NCBI RefSeq assembly: GCF_000009265.1
Contig: NC_008380.1
Coordinates: forward strand, 1,741,501-1,805,500
Source: Rhizobium johnstonii 3841
GTDB lineage: Bacteria; Pseudomonadota; Alphaproteobacteria; Rhizobiales; Rhizobiaceae
Direction: 5' to 3'
DNA: 64,000 bases
This document shows positions 1 to 9,447 of this stretch, one piece after another. Position 1 is the stretch's first letter. Each line of letters starts with the position of its first letter. The notes beneath the pieces were generated by a model. That model had not been told where the DNA came from, did not search any database, and saw only the letters and a list, made by a program, of their open reading frames with translations. Both the position numbers and the translations under genes were made by a program.

Positions 1-2073
1 AGCGTCGCCTTTGCCGGCGCCAAAATTATGTCGCCGCAATATCGCAGCGAAACGCGCATCCTCATCGAACCCCGTGCGCCGGCTTTCGCCAGTACGCAGC
101 AGGCCAATGACACTAGCGCCGGCCCGCTGATGGATGAACTGAACATCGCCAGCCAGGTGCAGCTTCTGCAATCGGCCGATCTCCTCAAGAAGGTCATCAA
201 CAATCTGAAGCTCTATAACCTGCCGGAATTCGACGATGCCGCCAGCGGCTCGGCCATGAGCAGTATCCTGGTGAAGCTGCACCTGAAGAAGAACCCGCTG
301 GAAAATCCGCCGGAAGAGCGCGTCATCGACGCCTTCGTCGAACGCCTGCAGGTCTATCAGGTGCCGGGTTCACGCGTCATCGGCATCAATTTCACCTCCA
401 AGGACCCGAAGCTCGCCGCCGCCATCCCGAACGCCATGGCGAACGTCTATCTTTCGACCCAGAGCGGCGCCAAACTCGATTCCAACTCCGAGGCGACGCG
501 CTGGCTGGAGCCCGAGATCGAAGGCATGCGCCTGAAGGTCAGCGAGGCCGAAAAGAAGGTCGCCGAATATCGCACCTCGCATGGGCTGCTGCAGACGAAC
601 GGCACGACTACTTTTCCGGCCCAGCAATTGAACGACATCTCCGCCGAACTGACCCGTGTGCGGGGTGACAAGGCCAATGCCGAGGCACGGGCGCAGGCGG
701 TGCGCAATGCGCTGAAGTCGGGCGAAGCCTCCGATACGCTGCCAGACATCATGTCCTCACAGGCAATCCAGAGGCTGAAAGGGACCGAGTCCGGCCTGCA
801 GTCACAGGTCTCCGACCTGCAGACCAGCCTTCTCAACAATCATCCGCGGCTGAAAAGCCTGCGCGCCCAGCTCTCCGATATCCGCACGCAGATCCGCCAG
901 GAGACGCAGAAGATCCTGGCGAGCATCGAAAACGAATCCAAGGTTGCTGATCTGAGGGCGAGCGAACTGGAGCGCCAGTCCGAGACTGTGCAGGCCACCA
1001 GCGCGCGCGCCGGTGAGGACGAGGTCGGTCTCAATGCGCTGGAGCGTGAGGCAAACGCCCAGCGCCAGCTGCTCGAAACCTATCTTGTGCGCTATCGCGA
1101 GGCCGCCTCCCGCGCCGACAGCAATTCGAGCCCAGCGGACGCCCGGATCGTTTCCAGGGCCGTTGAGCCGGTCGATCCCTATTTCCCGAAGGTGGTACCG
1201 ATCGTCGTCGTCGCTGCCGTCGCGACGTTGATCATGAGCGCCATCGTCATCATGCTGGCCGAACTCTTCAGTGGCCGGGCACTCCGCCCGACAGATGCGG
1301 CTTCAGAGACAATCGAGGCAGAAGCAGTCGTCGAGGAGAAACATGTGCCGCAGGCCGCTCCGATCGCCGCTGCCGGCGGAAGGCCCGTCCAGCCGAGCAT
1401 GCTCGCCGTCGTCGCGGACGAAGAGGATACGATCGAGGACGTGAAAGCTGCCGAGGAGGCGCCAGAGGACGAGCCGGAGGATGACAATGAATTCTCCGTC
1501 GCCTCAGTTGCGGATTATCTCACCGGCAGCCGCGCGCCGCTGGCAATCGCCATATCCCCGACTGGTGACAGCGGCTCGGCGGCGACGGTTTCGTTGACCC
1601 GCATGCTCGCCGACGCCGGCCGCCGCGTCATCCTGATCGACATGACCGGTTCCGGCTACCCCACCGAACTGATGGCCGAGGACCAGGCTGCCCTCGGCGT
1701 CACCGATCTGCTTTGCGGTGAGGCAGCCTTTGGCGACACGATCCACGGCGACCGCTTTTCCGACGCCCATCTCATCCCTCAAGGCCAGAGTGACGTGCGC
1801 CGCGCCATGCGCGGTGTCGATCGGCTGTCGTTGCTGCTCGATGCGCTCGCCGCCGCTTACGACCTCGTGGTGGTCGAATGCGGTTCGGCCGATGTCGCCG
1901 GCGTCTCGCGGCTGACGCGCAGCCGGGACGTCGAGATCATCCTCTCGCTGCCTGAGGTCGAGGAGACCATTTTCGTTGCACTGATGACGGAATTCCAGGC
2001 TGCCGGCTATGAGCGCGTCGTGCTGATGTCGGGCGGCGAGGGGGCCGAGCAGGCACTCGGCCGGGCCGCCTGA
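1..2073 (+). CDS. Wzz/BY-kinase-like polysaccharide chain-length protein (5' truncated by the window)
   Basis: The reading frame is open from base 1, so the start lies upstream; the ATG at 28 is internal (the SETRILIEP motif typical of the Wzz periplasmic domain follows at once). In order the protein has a Wzz-type periplasmic domain, long coiled-coil heptads around residues 160-350, a proline-rich motif (DPYFPKVVP) leading into a second membrane segment at about residues 396-425, an acidic linker, and a MinD/BY-kinase-like cytoplasmic domain from about residue 500. This is the ExoP/GumC architecture that controls chain length and export of exopolysaccharide. The ATPase part looks dead: the P-loop position reads SPTGDSGSAATVS with no lysine, the Walker B position ends VVVECG, and there is no tyrosine-rich tail. 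Family assignment is firm; the inactive-kinase reading is inference. Confidence 0.85.
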   Translation, partial: SVAFAGAKIMSPQYRSETRILIEPRAPAFASTQQANDTSAGPLMDELNIASQVQLLQSADLLKKVINNLKLYNLPEFDDAASGSAMSSILVKLHLKKNPLENPPEERVIDAFVERLQVYQVPGSRVIGINFTSKDPKLAAAIPNAMANVYLSTQSGAKLDSNSEATRWLEPEIEGMRLKVSEAEKKVAEYRTSHGLLQTNGTTTFPAQQLNDISAELTRVRGDKANAEARAQAVRNALKSGEASDTLPDIMSSQAIQRLKGTESGLQSQVSDLQTSLLNNHPRLKSLRAQLSDIRTQIRQETQKILASIENESKVADLRASELERQSETVQATSARAGEDEVGLNALEREANAQRQLLETYLVRYREAASRADSNSSPADARIVSRAVEPVDPYFPKVVPIVVVAAVATLIMSAIVIMLAELFSGRALRPTDAASETIEAEAVVEEKHVPQAAPIAAAGGRPVQPSMLAVVADEEDTIEDVKAAEEAPEDEPEDDNEFSVASVADYLTGSRAPLAIAISPTGDSGSAATVSLTRMLADAGRRVILIDMTGSGYPTELMAEDQAALGVTDLLCGEAAFGDTIHGDRFSDAHLIPQGQSDVRRAMRGVDRLSLLLDALAAAYDLVVVECGSADVAGVSRLTRSRDVEIILSLPEVEETIFVALMTEFQAAGYERVVLMSGGEGAEQALGRAA

Positions 2074-2077
2074 ACGG

Positions 2078-3319
2078 TCAGCCGATCCGTGCCCGGATGC
2101 CCTGGGCGAATTTATAGAGCTTCGGGCGCACCTTGATATGCGCCTTGCCGCGGGTGACGAGCCGGTGGGCGGCGCCGGCGACGACGCCGAACGGCGATAC
2201 CGGCAGCACCACGTCGTAATGCGCGGTCTCGACCGGCGCCCAGGAACGCTTGTAGGTCTGGTCGCCGAGGCCGAAATCGAACAGCGCGACACCCTTGCCA
2301 TGCAGTCCCGAGATGGTCTGCCAATAGAGGAATTCGCCGGGGCTCGTATCCGGCAGGAGCTCTTCATCGATCGCGCCGAACTGGCAGATGATATGGTCGC
2401 CCTTGCGCGAAATCCCTGAAATCGCGGCGATCTTACCCTCATGCTCGCCCTTGAGCCGGATCATATGCATCTGCAGCCCGAAGTACTGCCTGGTGTCGTC
2501 CTGCTTGTCGATCAGACCGTGCAGGAAGGTCTGCGTTTCCCTGTCGGCAAAGACGTCGGGCAGGCCGAGGCTGGCGAAGCGGGCGCTTTTCAGGCGGAAG
2601 AAGATATCGAGCAGGCCGTGCTGTTCTGCCGATGTCTCGGGAATGACGTATTCGAAGCCGCCGGCCGCCTCGAGACGCTTCGACTGAACACGGAATTTCT
2701 TGCGCCGGTTCTTGGCGTTGAGCTGCTTCAGCGTGTCCTCGAAAGCGGGAAGGAACGGCAGCTGATAGGCGTGATTCTGGTTCTGCACCATCGGCAGCCC
2801 GGCGAGCGGGCTTTCTCGCCCGCGCCATTCCAGCGGAATGTTCTGCAGCAGCAGCAGATCGGCGCGGCCCTGCAGCGCATGCCGGAGCTGGCCGGCGAAC
2901 TCATGGGGGGCGATGGTCCTGCCGGCTTCGGCAAAGCTCTCTGCGAACAGGCCGGTATTGATATTGCTGTGATCGGCGGCAATGAATCTCGCCGTCCTGA
3001 GCCCGCGGGACTTGACGATCTCGACCGGCAGAATGAAGACGGTCTGACCCGCATGAGTGGCTTTGACGATCGCAAGCGGCCGCTGGAAGGCGCTCACCCA
3101 GGCGGCGCACCAGTCGTAGCTCTGATGCAGGGACTGGTGGTTGTCGCGCTCCAGCGCCCGCCAGTCATCCTCCAGCGGCTGCATCGCGTCGAAGACTTCG
3201 ATGTTGAGTTGGGCCATGGCGAGTTTCATGCTCAGCTGACGCAGGCGCGAAATGGCCGCATCGGCCAGCGCCACGTCGTCGGACGGCTGTTCATGGACAT
3301 CGAGCTGTTGCGTCTGCAC
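2078..3319 (-). CDS. GNAT-fold (BioF2-like/CelD-like) acyltransferase protein
   Basis: This is a 413-residue protein whose central and C-terminal part resembles the BioF2-like acetyltransferase domain found in polysaccharide-biosynthesis proteins: an LNAKNRRKKFRVQSKRLE basic stretch near residue 205, a middle FRLKSARFASLG helix, and a GEFLYWQTISGLHGKGVALFD-type segment near residue 325. The chosen start is GTG, preceded by GGAG at a 6-base spacing; a later ATG would remove the first 30 residues. It is convergent with the Wzz-like gene, with only 4 bases between the stop codons. By context it probably modifies an exopolysaccharide or its precursor, but the substrate cannot be read from the sequence. 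Confidence 0.75.
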   Translation of the reverse strand: MQTQQLDVHEQPSDDVALADAAISRLRQLSMKLAMAQLNIEVFDAMQPLEDDWRALERDNHQSLHQSYDWCAAWVSAFQRPLAIVKATHAGQTVFILPVEIVKSRGLRTARFIAADHSNINTGLFAESFAEAGRTIAPHEFAGQLRHALQGRADLLLLQNIPLEWRGRESPLAGLPMVQNQNHAYQLPFLPAFEDTLKQLNAKNRRKKFRVQSKRLEAAGGFEYVIPETSAEQHGLLDIFFRLKSARFASLGLPDVFADRETQTFLHGLIDKQDDTRQYFGLQMHMIRLKGEHEGKIAAISGISRKGDHIICQFGAIDEELLPDTSPGEFLYWQTISGLHGKGVALFDFGLGDQTYKRSWAPVETAHYDVVLPVSPFGVVAGAAHRLVTRGKAHIKVRPKLYKFAQGIRARIG

Positions 3320-3439
3320 GGTTTTCTCCGGTCAAGAATGCTGAACGGGAAAGTAGGTATGCCAGACGTATATTTGGTTTAACGGCAGGTGATGGGCGAG
3401 GTTTTCCGTGGATCACGGTTATTCGGCCGTTAATGGCCC

Positions 3440-3546
3440 TAAAGCATGTCGCGCAAAAGTGTGCCGCGGTTTTGCGACAACGACATGCGTAAAAACAAAG
3501 ACCTAAAGCGCGACAAGAAAATCTGAAAGATCGCGACGCGCTTTAG
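3440..3546. repeat. RIME1-like two-palindrome repeat
   Basis: This element of about 107 bp has two hairpins. The first pairs GCATGTCG with CGACATGC and CGCAAAA with TTTTGCG around a GTGTGCCGCGG core; the second pairs AAAGCGCG with CGCGCTTT. It matches the description of the Rhizobium intergenic mosaic element RIME1 (108 bp, two palindromes) and is closely similar to the copy at 37383-37490. Its right end overlaps the TAA stop of the DUF2842 gene. Confidence 0.8.
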
Positions 3547-3752
3547 CGCTGCGGTGGTCCGGCCATCCATTTGATGATCACCATCGCCGGCAATACCCAG
3601 AGCAGGCCGGTGAGCAGGAAATAGAGCAGATGTCCCCACCAGGGCGCGTTGCCGAGCGTTGCCACCGCGATCGTATTGGCCACCAACGCATAGACGGCCA
3701 CGAGCACGATGATGAGGATCGTGCCGATGAATTTGCGGAGGCGGACGGGCAT
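3543..3752 (-). CDS. DUF2842 small membrane protein
   Basis: This 69-residue protein has two hydrophobic segments, at about residues 8-30 and 40-62, and a short basic C-terminus (KWMAGPPQR). It fits the alphaproteobacterial DUF2842 family of small inner-membrane proteins of unknown function. It is transcribed divergently from the heme A synthase gene, 115 bp away. Its TAA stop lies inside the RIME1-like repeat, so the element has placed itself exactly at the end of the gene. Confidence 0.75.
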   Translation of the reverse strand: MPVRLRKFIGTILIIVLVAVYALVANTIAVATLGNAPWWGHLLYFLLTGLLWVLPAMVIIKWMAGPPQR

Positions 3753-3867
3753 CGGTTATCTCTCGGAATGCAGGGATCGAACCGGCGCGACGGCATGCCG
3801 CAAAGGTTCGGGGCTTGTTTTGCATGAGCCGGTGGGGCAAATCAACTGCCGGATAGAAGGAGACATC

Positions 3868-4971
3868 ATGGCCGTCGCAAACCCGACCACGGAACAGGCG
3901 ATCCTGAGCGAAATGCGCAAGCAGAATCGCGACCGCCGCGCCTTGCGCTTCTGGCTTGGCTTCGTGCTTTTGGCGCTCTTCTGTCTCGTGCTCGTCGGCG
4001 GCGCCACGCGGCTGACCAATTCCGGCCTGTCGATCACCGAGTGGAAGCCGATCCACGGCGTCATCCCACCGCTGTCGGCCGCCGAATGGGAGGAGGAATT
4101 CCGCCTCTACCAGCGAATTCCCGAATTTCAGCAGCTGAACAGTTCCATGACCGTCGATGAGTTCAAGGGCATCTTCTGGTGGGAATGGGCGCACCGGCTG
4201 ATCGCGCGTGCCATCGGCGTGATCTTCGCGCTGCCGCTCATCTATTTCTGGCTGACGGGGCGGATCGAGAAGCGTCTGCGCTGGCCGCTCGTCGGCATCC
4301 TGGCGCTCGGCGGCCTGCAGGGGGGTATCGGTTGGTGGATGGTGTCCTCGGGCCTTTCCGTTCGCACCGACGTCAGCCAGTACAGGCTGGCGACGCATCT
4401 CGTCATGGCCTGCCTGATCTTTGCCGGCTGCATGTGGATCATGCGCGGTCTCTCCAGGCATTCCGACGATCCGCCGCCGACAAGAAGCTCGCGCGGTTTT
4501 GCCGCCGCGATCGCCATTTTCTCACTGTTCCAAATCTATCTCGGCGCGCTGGTGGCGGGGCTCGACGCTGGTTTTTCCTACAATACCTGGCCGCTGATGG
4601 ATGGCGCCGTCATCCCTTCCGATCTGCTGATCCAGCAGCCCTTTTGGATCAATGCCTTCGAGAACCCGAAGACGGTGCAGTTTATTCACCGCATCGGCGC
4701 CTATACGCTCTTCGCATTGACGCTGATCAACATGGTGATCGCCCTGCGCGCAGCACCTTGGACCACCCATGCACGCCGCGCCATCCTGCTTTTCGTTCTG
4801 GTGACGCTGCAGGCGGCAATCGGCATCGCGACGCTGCTGATGCAGGTGCCGCTTCACTGGGGCCTGCTGCATCAGGCCGGCGCGCTTGTGGTTTTCGGCT
4901 TCGCCGTCGCCAACTGGCGCGGCTTTTACGGCGAATATCCGCACGGGACTATGATCGCCGAGCGCGATTGA
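3868..4971 (+). CDS. ctaA: heme A synthase (COX15/CtaA)
   Basis: The 367-residue integral membrane protein converts heme O to heme A for cytochrome aa3 oxidase. The type 2 (COX15) signature is clear: [18 protein letters not shown] after the first membrane segment, [17 protein letters not shown] with a heme-ligand histidine, and a second-half copy with [16 protein letters not shown] and [11 protein letters not shown] carrying the later histidines. About eight membrane segments are visible. The ATG at 3868 is chosen over the longer open frame because AGAAGGAGA lies just upstream and the family starts shortly before the first helix. Confidence 0.95.
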   Translation: MAVANPTTEQAILSEMRKQNRDRRALRFWLGFVLLALFCLVLVGGATRLTNSGLSITEWKPIHGVIPPLSAAEWEEEFRLYQRIPEFQQLNSSMTVDEFKGIFWWEWAHRLIARAIGVIFALPLIYFWLTGRIEKRLRWPLVGILALGGLQGGIGWWMVSSGLSVRTDVSQYRLATHLVMACLIFAGCMWIMRGLSRHSDDPPPTRSSRGFAAAIAIFSLFQIYLGALVAGLDAGFSYNTWPLMDGAVIPSDLLIQQPFWINAFENPKTVQFIHRIGAYTLFALTLINMVIALRAAPWTTHARRAILLFVLVTLQAAIGIATLLMQVPLHWGLLHQAGALVVFGFAVANWRGFYGEYPHGTMIAERD

Positions 4972-5000
4972 AGCGAGCAAACTTAGCTCGCCGAACGGTT

Positions 5001-5792
5001 TTAGCGAAGCACGCCGTCGAGCAGCGGCATGCCGATGATTGCGGCGGCGGCGATCAGGACATAGCAGGCGATGCGGAAGGTTCGTTCCTTAGCAAGCCCG
5101 AACAGTTTCGAGCCGCCGTAGAGTCCGACCACATAACTCGGCAGGATGACGACGGTGAGCGCAAAGACGGCAGGCACGAACAGTCCGCCGATATAATAGC
5201 TGATGGCGCTGAAGACGGACGAGATCGAGAAGTAGAGCACGACATTCGCCCTGACGCGGGTGAAGTCGCTCTTGCCGCCGAGCCAGTAGGCGACGACCGG
5301 TGGCCCGCCGAGCTGCGCGGCGCCGCTGAAAAGCCCGGCGATCAGCCCGACTCCGCTGGTGATCGGTGCGGACGCCTCCCCGCGATAGCGCCATCCCGAT
5401 ACCAGCAGCGCGAGCAAGGAGATAGCGATGATCGTGATACTCCAGCGCAACAGCATCGGGTCGAGCAGCGCCAGCATCGCCGTGCCGGCCGGGACGCCGA
5501 GCGCGGCACCCGCCGCCATGACGAAAACCTCGGGTCGGTTGGCGCCGCGCCAAGCCGGCGGGATCATCCCAAGTGTGGCAATGCCGTCAATGACGAGCAG
5601 GATCGGTGAGATCAGCTTCGGCCCGACGATCGCGCTGCCGAGCGGAATGAAGATCAATGCGGCGCCGAAACCCGAAAAGCCGCGGGCAAGCCCGGCGATG
5701 AAGGCAAATGCCATCAGCGCATAGATGCCATGATCGGGCAAGGCGGCGGCAAACCATGCGCCGACGCCAGCGATAAGCGCATCCAGCGTCAT
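5001..5792 (-). CDS. TauE/SafE family sulfite/organosulfonate-type permease
   Basis: A 263-residue membrane protein with seven or eight hydrophobic segments. The first half has GLARGFSGFGAALIFIPLGSA-type glycine-rich helix packing and the second half GLIAGLFSGAAQLGGPPVV, the paired G-rich motif of TauE/SafE (DUF81) permeases. These export or import small anions such as sulfite or sulfoacetate; the substrate here is unknown. I chose the ATG at 5792 because GGAG stands 8 bases before it; a longer version would start at 5849 without a good ribosome site. It lies tail to tail with ctaA. Confidence 0.8.
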   Translation of the reverse strand: MTLDALIAGVGAWFAAALPDHGIYALMAFAFIAGLARGFSGFGAALIFIPLGSAIVGPKLISPILLVIDGIATLGMIPPAWRGANRPEVFVMAAGAALGVPAGTAMLALLDPMLLRWSITIIAISLLALLVSGWRYRGEASAPITSGVGLIAGLFSGAAQLGGPPVVAYWLGGKSDFTRVRANVVLYFSISSVFSAISYYIGGLFVPAVFALTVVILPSYVVGLYGGSKLFGLAKERTFRIACYVLIAAAAIIGMPLLDGVLR

Positions 5793-5975
5793 GACATCGG
5801 CTCCGTGATTCGGGATGGGCAGCGAGGAAGGATGGGTTTCATAGCCCAATCGTCATCGATGATCGAGCGCGAAAGCGATGCTGCGGCCGCCGATGCAAGC
5901 GGCCGCGGAAAGATCATCATGAAGACATCGATACAAAGCTCGAACGGCATCCACGCTGATGCCGTCGTCTGCGCC

Positions 5976-6908
5976 TTACGAAGCGAGCATCAGATCCATG
6001 TTCTGGACGGCAGCGCCCGACGCCCCCTTGCCGAGATTGTCGAGCAGCGCCACCAGATTGACCTGCGAAGCGCCTGGTGTGCCGAAGACGAAGAGCTTCA
6101 TCGTGTCCTTGCCTTCGAGCTCGATGGCATTGACGCGGGGCAGGGCCTTGCTTTCGGCCAACGGCACGACACTGACGATATCCTGGCCGGCATAATGGGC
6201 GACGAGGGCGGCATGGATGCTTTCCATCGTCGTGCCCTCGGCGAGATCGTCGAGATGCAGCGGCACCTGCACGATCATGCCCTGCGCGAACTTGCCGACC
6301 GACGGCGAGAAGATCGGCGCGCGGTCGAGCAGGCCGTGCACGGTCATCTCGGGCACGTGTTTGTGGGTGAGCGGCAGGCCGTAGAGGAAATGCGGCGCGG
6401 TGATCGCATCCGGGTGATCCGGGTTTTCCATCTGCGCGATCATCTGTTTGCCGCCGCCGGTATAGCCGGAGACCGCGTTCACCGTAATCGGATAGCCGTC
6501 CGGCAGAATGCCGGCGGCGCGCAGCGGCCGGATGAGGCCGATCGCTCCGGTGGGATAGCAGCCGGGATTGGCGACGAAACGGGCGGCAGCGATCTTGTCG
6601 GCCTGCTGCTTGTCCATTTCGGCAAAACCATAGGCCCAGCCGGGATTGACGCGGAAGGCGGTCGAGGTGTCGATGACGCGCACATTGTTGTTGGCCGAAA
6701 CCATCTGCACCGCTTCCTTCGACGCATCGTCGGGCAGGCAGAGAATGGCGATGTCGGCGCCGTTCAGCATGTCCTCGCGCATCGCGGCATTGCGCCGCTC
6801 GGCTTCGGGTATGGACAGAAGTTCGACATCGCGGCGGCCGGCCATGCGCGTGCGGATCTGCAGACCCGTCGTGCCGTGTTCGCCGTCGATGAAGATTTTC
6901 GGTGCCAT
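5976..6908 (-). CDS. argC: N-acetyl-gamma-glutamyl-phosphate reductase (type 2)
   Basis: This 310-residue enzyme makes N-acetylglutamate semialdehyde from N-acetylglutamyl phosphate with NADPH, the third step of arginine synthesis. It begins with a nucleotide-binding segment, [16 protein letters not shown], has [13 protein letters not shown], the active-site cysteine in [17 protein letters not shown], and the C-terminal KHVPEMT and HLDDL motifs. Length and the GEHGTTG form mark the short type 2 branch. AGG stands 7 bases before the ATG. The agmatinase gene, also linked to arginine breakdown products, lies 60 bp upstream on the same strand, so the two may be cotranscribed. Confidence 0.93.
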   Translation of the reverse strand: MAPKIFIDGEHGTTGLQIRTRMAGRRDVELLSIPEAERRNAAMREDMLNGADIAILCLPDDASKEAVQMVSANNNVRVIDTSTAFRVNPGWAYGFAEMDKQQADKIAAARFVANPGCYPTGAIGLIRPLRAAGILPDGYPITVNAVSGYTGGGKQMIAQMENPDHPDAITAPHFLYGLPLTHKHVPEMTVHGLLDRAPIFSPSVGKFAQGMIVQVPLHLDDLAEGTTMESIHAALVAHYAGQDIVSVVPLAESKALPRVNAIELEGKDTMKLFVFGTPGASQVNLVALLDNLGKGASGAAVQNMDLMLAS

Positions 6909-6968
6909 GTTAAACCTGCGCTTTCAATGGGTTCTGAAGGTTTCCGGATTCAGTTTGAGGATGATAGG

Positions 6969-7931
6969 TCAGCCTTGTGACACGGCGATGGCGCGTCGCT
7001 CGGCATGAAGCCCCAGCATATACATCGCCACCGTTGCCCCCGCAATGGCGGTGATATCGGCATGATCATAGGGTGGCGATACCTCGACGACGTCGGCGCC
7101 GCGGATATCGAGCTGGTGCAGACGCTGCAGCACCGAGAGGATCTTGGCGCTCGATGGTCCGCCTGAAACCGGCGTGCCGGTGCCCGGCGCAAAGGCCGGA
7201 TCGAGGCAATCGATATCGAAGGTGAGATAGGCCGGCGCTCCGCGCGTATGGGAGATGATCGCCGAGGCGATATCGCTGGCGCTCATCTCCTCGACCTGAT
7301 GACCGTAGAGAATATTGACGCCGCAATCCTCAGGCGCATGGGTGCGGATGCCGATCTGAATGGAGCGGTCGGGATCGATGATGCCCTCGCGGGCGGCCCG
7401 CGCCACGAAAGAACCGTGGTCGATGCGGCGTTCCTCGTCGAACCAGGTATCCTGGTGCGCGTCGAACTGCACGAGCGCGAGAGGGCCATGTTTTGCCACA
7501 TGGGCTTTCAGCAGCGGCCAGGTGACGTAATGATCGCCGCCAAGCGTCAGCAGGAAGGCGCCGCTGTCGAGGATGACATTCGCCTGGCGTTCGATAGCGG
7601 CCGGTGTGTCCTGATGATTGCCATAGTCAAACAGGCAATCGCCATAGTCGATCACGGCCATTTCGGCGAAGAGTTCGCGGTTGAAAGGATACTGCGCATC
7701 ATTGTCGAAGATCGCTGAGGCGCGCCGGATCGCCTGCGGCCCGAAGCGCGTGCCCGGCCTGTTCGATGTCGCAGCATCGAAGGGAATGCCCCAGACGGCA
7801 ACGTCGACGCCGGCGAGCTCCTTGGTGAAGCGGCGGCGCATGAAGGACAGGGCGCCGGCAAAGGTCGGGTCGCTGGCGGCAGAATTGAGGCTGGTCGCCG
7901 TAAAGGCATGGTCGATAGTCGTGTTCGCCAA
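6969..7931 (-). CDS. speB: agmatinase/ureohydrolase
   Basis: A ureohydrolase that hydrolyses agmatine to putrescine and urea. Metal-binding motifs of the arginase fold are all present: GGDHYVTWPLL, FDAHQDTW followed by DHGSFV, and FDIDCLDPAFAPGTGTP, supplying the His and Asp ligands of the two Mn ions. The start proposed is TTG at 7931 with GGAG six bases upstream, giving 320 residues; ATG at 7961 or the farther upstream frame would add residues unlike the family. It precedes argC on the same strand, linking arginine synthesis and polyamine formation. Specificity (agmatine rather than guanidinobutyrate or another guanidino compound) is inferred from overall similarity only. Confidence 0.87.
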   Translation of the reverse strand: MANTTIDHAFTATSLNSAASDPTFAGALSFMRRRFTKELAGVDVAVWGIPFDAATSNRPGTRFGPQAIRRASAIFDNDAQYPFNRELFAEMAVIDYGDCLFDYGNHQDTPAAIERQANVILDSGAFLLTLGGDHYVTWPLLKAHVAKHGPLALVQFDAHQDTWFDEERRIDHGSFVARAAREGIIDPDRSIQIGIRTHAPEDCGVNILYGHQVEEMSASDIASAIISHTRGAPAYLTFDIDCLDPAFAPGTGTPVSGGPSSAKILSVLQRLHQLDIRGADVVEVSPPYDHADITAIAGATVAMYMLGLHAERRAIAVSQG

Positions 7932-8153
7932 GGGGGGCTCCTTTTTCGGTCGCAAAATCATAGTCGCGTTCGATACGGACACTGCATTGCAGGATCGCCG
8001 CTCGACGCCGAGCGTCGGGCGGCGGGTCTCTCGCGAAGGAATTGGCCGATCCCCTGCGCGCAGAAAGGGGTAGGCGAGGTGCGGACGGATTTCAAGCAAT
8101 CGTTCGGACGACGGCCGCTCGTTGTCGCCGAGCTACCGTCATTTGTCCGCTGC

Positions 8154-9341
8154 CTATCGGGCCGGCTCCCGCAGGCACCACAATCCAGCCAACGTCGTCA
8201 GCGCGGTCGCTGAGACATAGCCCACAAGCGGCCTGGCACTGTCGCCGCCGAGCAGAATCACGAAGGAGGTTCCGACAAAGCCGACGATGATGCTCTGGAC
8301 GCAGAAATAGAGCGCGACCGCCGTTCCTGCCGTGTCGCCAAAGGCGTCGAGCGCGCCGTTGGCGGTGACCGCCGTCGCAACGACGATGCCTATCGCAATA
8401 ATCCACATCGGCACGACGAAGCTGACCAGGGAAGGCTGCAGAAACAACTCTCCAAAAGCAAGCAGAACGGCGCCGAGAAGCAGCATTGACATGCCTCTGG
8501 CAAGGCTACCTGCAATGCCCCAGCGCATGACGAAACGCTTGGCGAAACGCGCCGTCACGATCATCACCAGCGCCACCGTGGCAAAGATGAAGCTGAAGGC
8601 GATGCCGGAAAAACCGGCTTTGTCGATCAGGATACGGGGTGCCGTCGAGAAGAAGACGAAGAAGGCGCCCATCGCCGTGCTGAAGCCGCCCGTATAAACC
8701 CAGAAGGGAAGGCTTGTAAGGATCGGGCGGAGAGCGATCTTCGCGGTGACGGCAGGGCGGGTTTCGTGCCATCGCATGCCGGCGTTGAAAAGGGCGACAA
8801 CCGAAAGGAAGCCGATGACGAGGAAGATGGCGCGCCAGCCGAAGCGATCCGCGATCAAGGCTCCGATGATCGGGCCGAGTGCCGGCACGAAGGAGAGGAT
8901 GGAGCCGAGAAGGCTATAGATCGTGCTGCTTTCGGGGCGCCCGGCGTAGACGTCACGCACGGTTGCGAAAGTTGCGACGAGGGTCGCCGACGCGCCGACT
9001 GCCTGCAGCAATCTCAAGACCACGAAGATCGGCGCCGACGAGGAGCCGACAAGCAGGAAGGATGAAGCGGCAAAGAGTGCAGCACCTCCAAGCAGGACAG
9101 GCCGTCGTCCGACAATATCGGAAATTGGGCCGAAGACGATCTGGCCGACACCGAGCACGAGCATGTAGAGGCTGAGGGTCAGCTGGATGACGGCCGGCGA
9201 AGTGCCGAGCGCCTCCGGCATGACCGGCACGATCGGCAGATAGATATCCATGGCGAGCGAGGCCAGGATGTCGAACGGTGCCATCAGCAGCAAGGCTGCG
9301 GGCAGGGAATAGGTCCATTGCTGGATTTTGGGATAGGACAT
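8154..9341 (-). CDS. CmlA/FloR-type (Bcr/CflA) MFS drug exporter
   Basis: A 395-residue, 12-segment major facilitator. From memory of FloR and CmlA, long stretches are almost the same: SLPAALLLMAPFDILASLAM, QLTLSLYMLVLGVGQIVFGP, RLLQAVGASATLVATFATV, FFVFFSTAPRILID and FATVALVMIVTARFAKRFV. The MFS signature GPISDIVGRRP lies after the second helix. Such proteins export chloramphenicol and florfenicol by proton antiport. The ATG at 9341 gives an N-terminus of about the FloR length; TTG at 9359 is an alternative. A 9-codon leader and hairpins lie 77-136 bases upstream, so expression is probably drug-inducible. Base composition is like the neighbours, so I see no sign of recent transfer. Actual drug specificity is inference. 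Confidence 0.88.
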   Translation of the reverse strand: MSYPKIQQWTYSLPAALLLMAPFDILASLAMDIYLPIVPVMPEALGTSPAVIQLTLSLYMLVLGVGQIVFGPISDIVGRRPVLLGGAALFAASSFLLVGSSSAPIFVVLRLLQAVGASATLVATFATVRDVYAGRPESSTIYSLLGSILSFVPALGPIIGALIADRFGWRAIFLVIGFLSVVALFNAGMRWHETRPAVTAKIALRPILTSLPFWVYTGGFSTAMGAFFVFFSTAPRILIDKAGFSGIAFSFIFATVALVMIVTARFAKRFVMRWGIAGSLARGMSMLLLGAVLLAFGELFLQPSLVSFVVPMWIIAIGIVVATAVTANGALDAFGDTAGTAVALYFCVQSIIVGFVGTSFVILLGGDSARPLVGYVSATALTTLAGLWCLREPAR

Positions 9342-9374
9342 GGGAAAGAACCCGCTCAAATGATTTCATTCGGC

Positions 9375-9447
9375 GGCGATCTGTCTCTTCATCAGTATCG
9401 GGATTGACCGGACAGACGCCGCAACAACAGGGCTGAGTTGTTGCGGC
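9375..9447 (-). promoter_or_regulatory. candidate translational attenuator hairpins before the drug exporter
   Basis: Directly after the leader stop codon the transcript can form a perfect 11-bp stem, GCCGCAACAAC with GTTGTTGCGGC (9437-9447 with 9418-9428, loop of 8). A second stem pairs GGCGTCTGTC (9411-9420) with GACAGATCGCC (9375-9385, one bulge). The two share bases 9418-9420, so they compete at that edge. There is no T-run, which argues for translational rather than transcriptional attenuation. I did not find a stem that clearly covers the exporter ribosome site itself. Confidence 0.55.

Noticed and set aside
7932..8099. Longer N-terminus for agmatinase
   Set aside because: The extra 56 residues are unlike the family and the TTG at 7931 has a better ribosome site.
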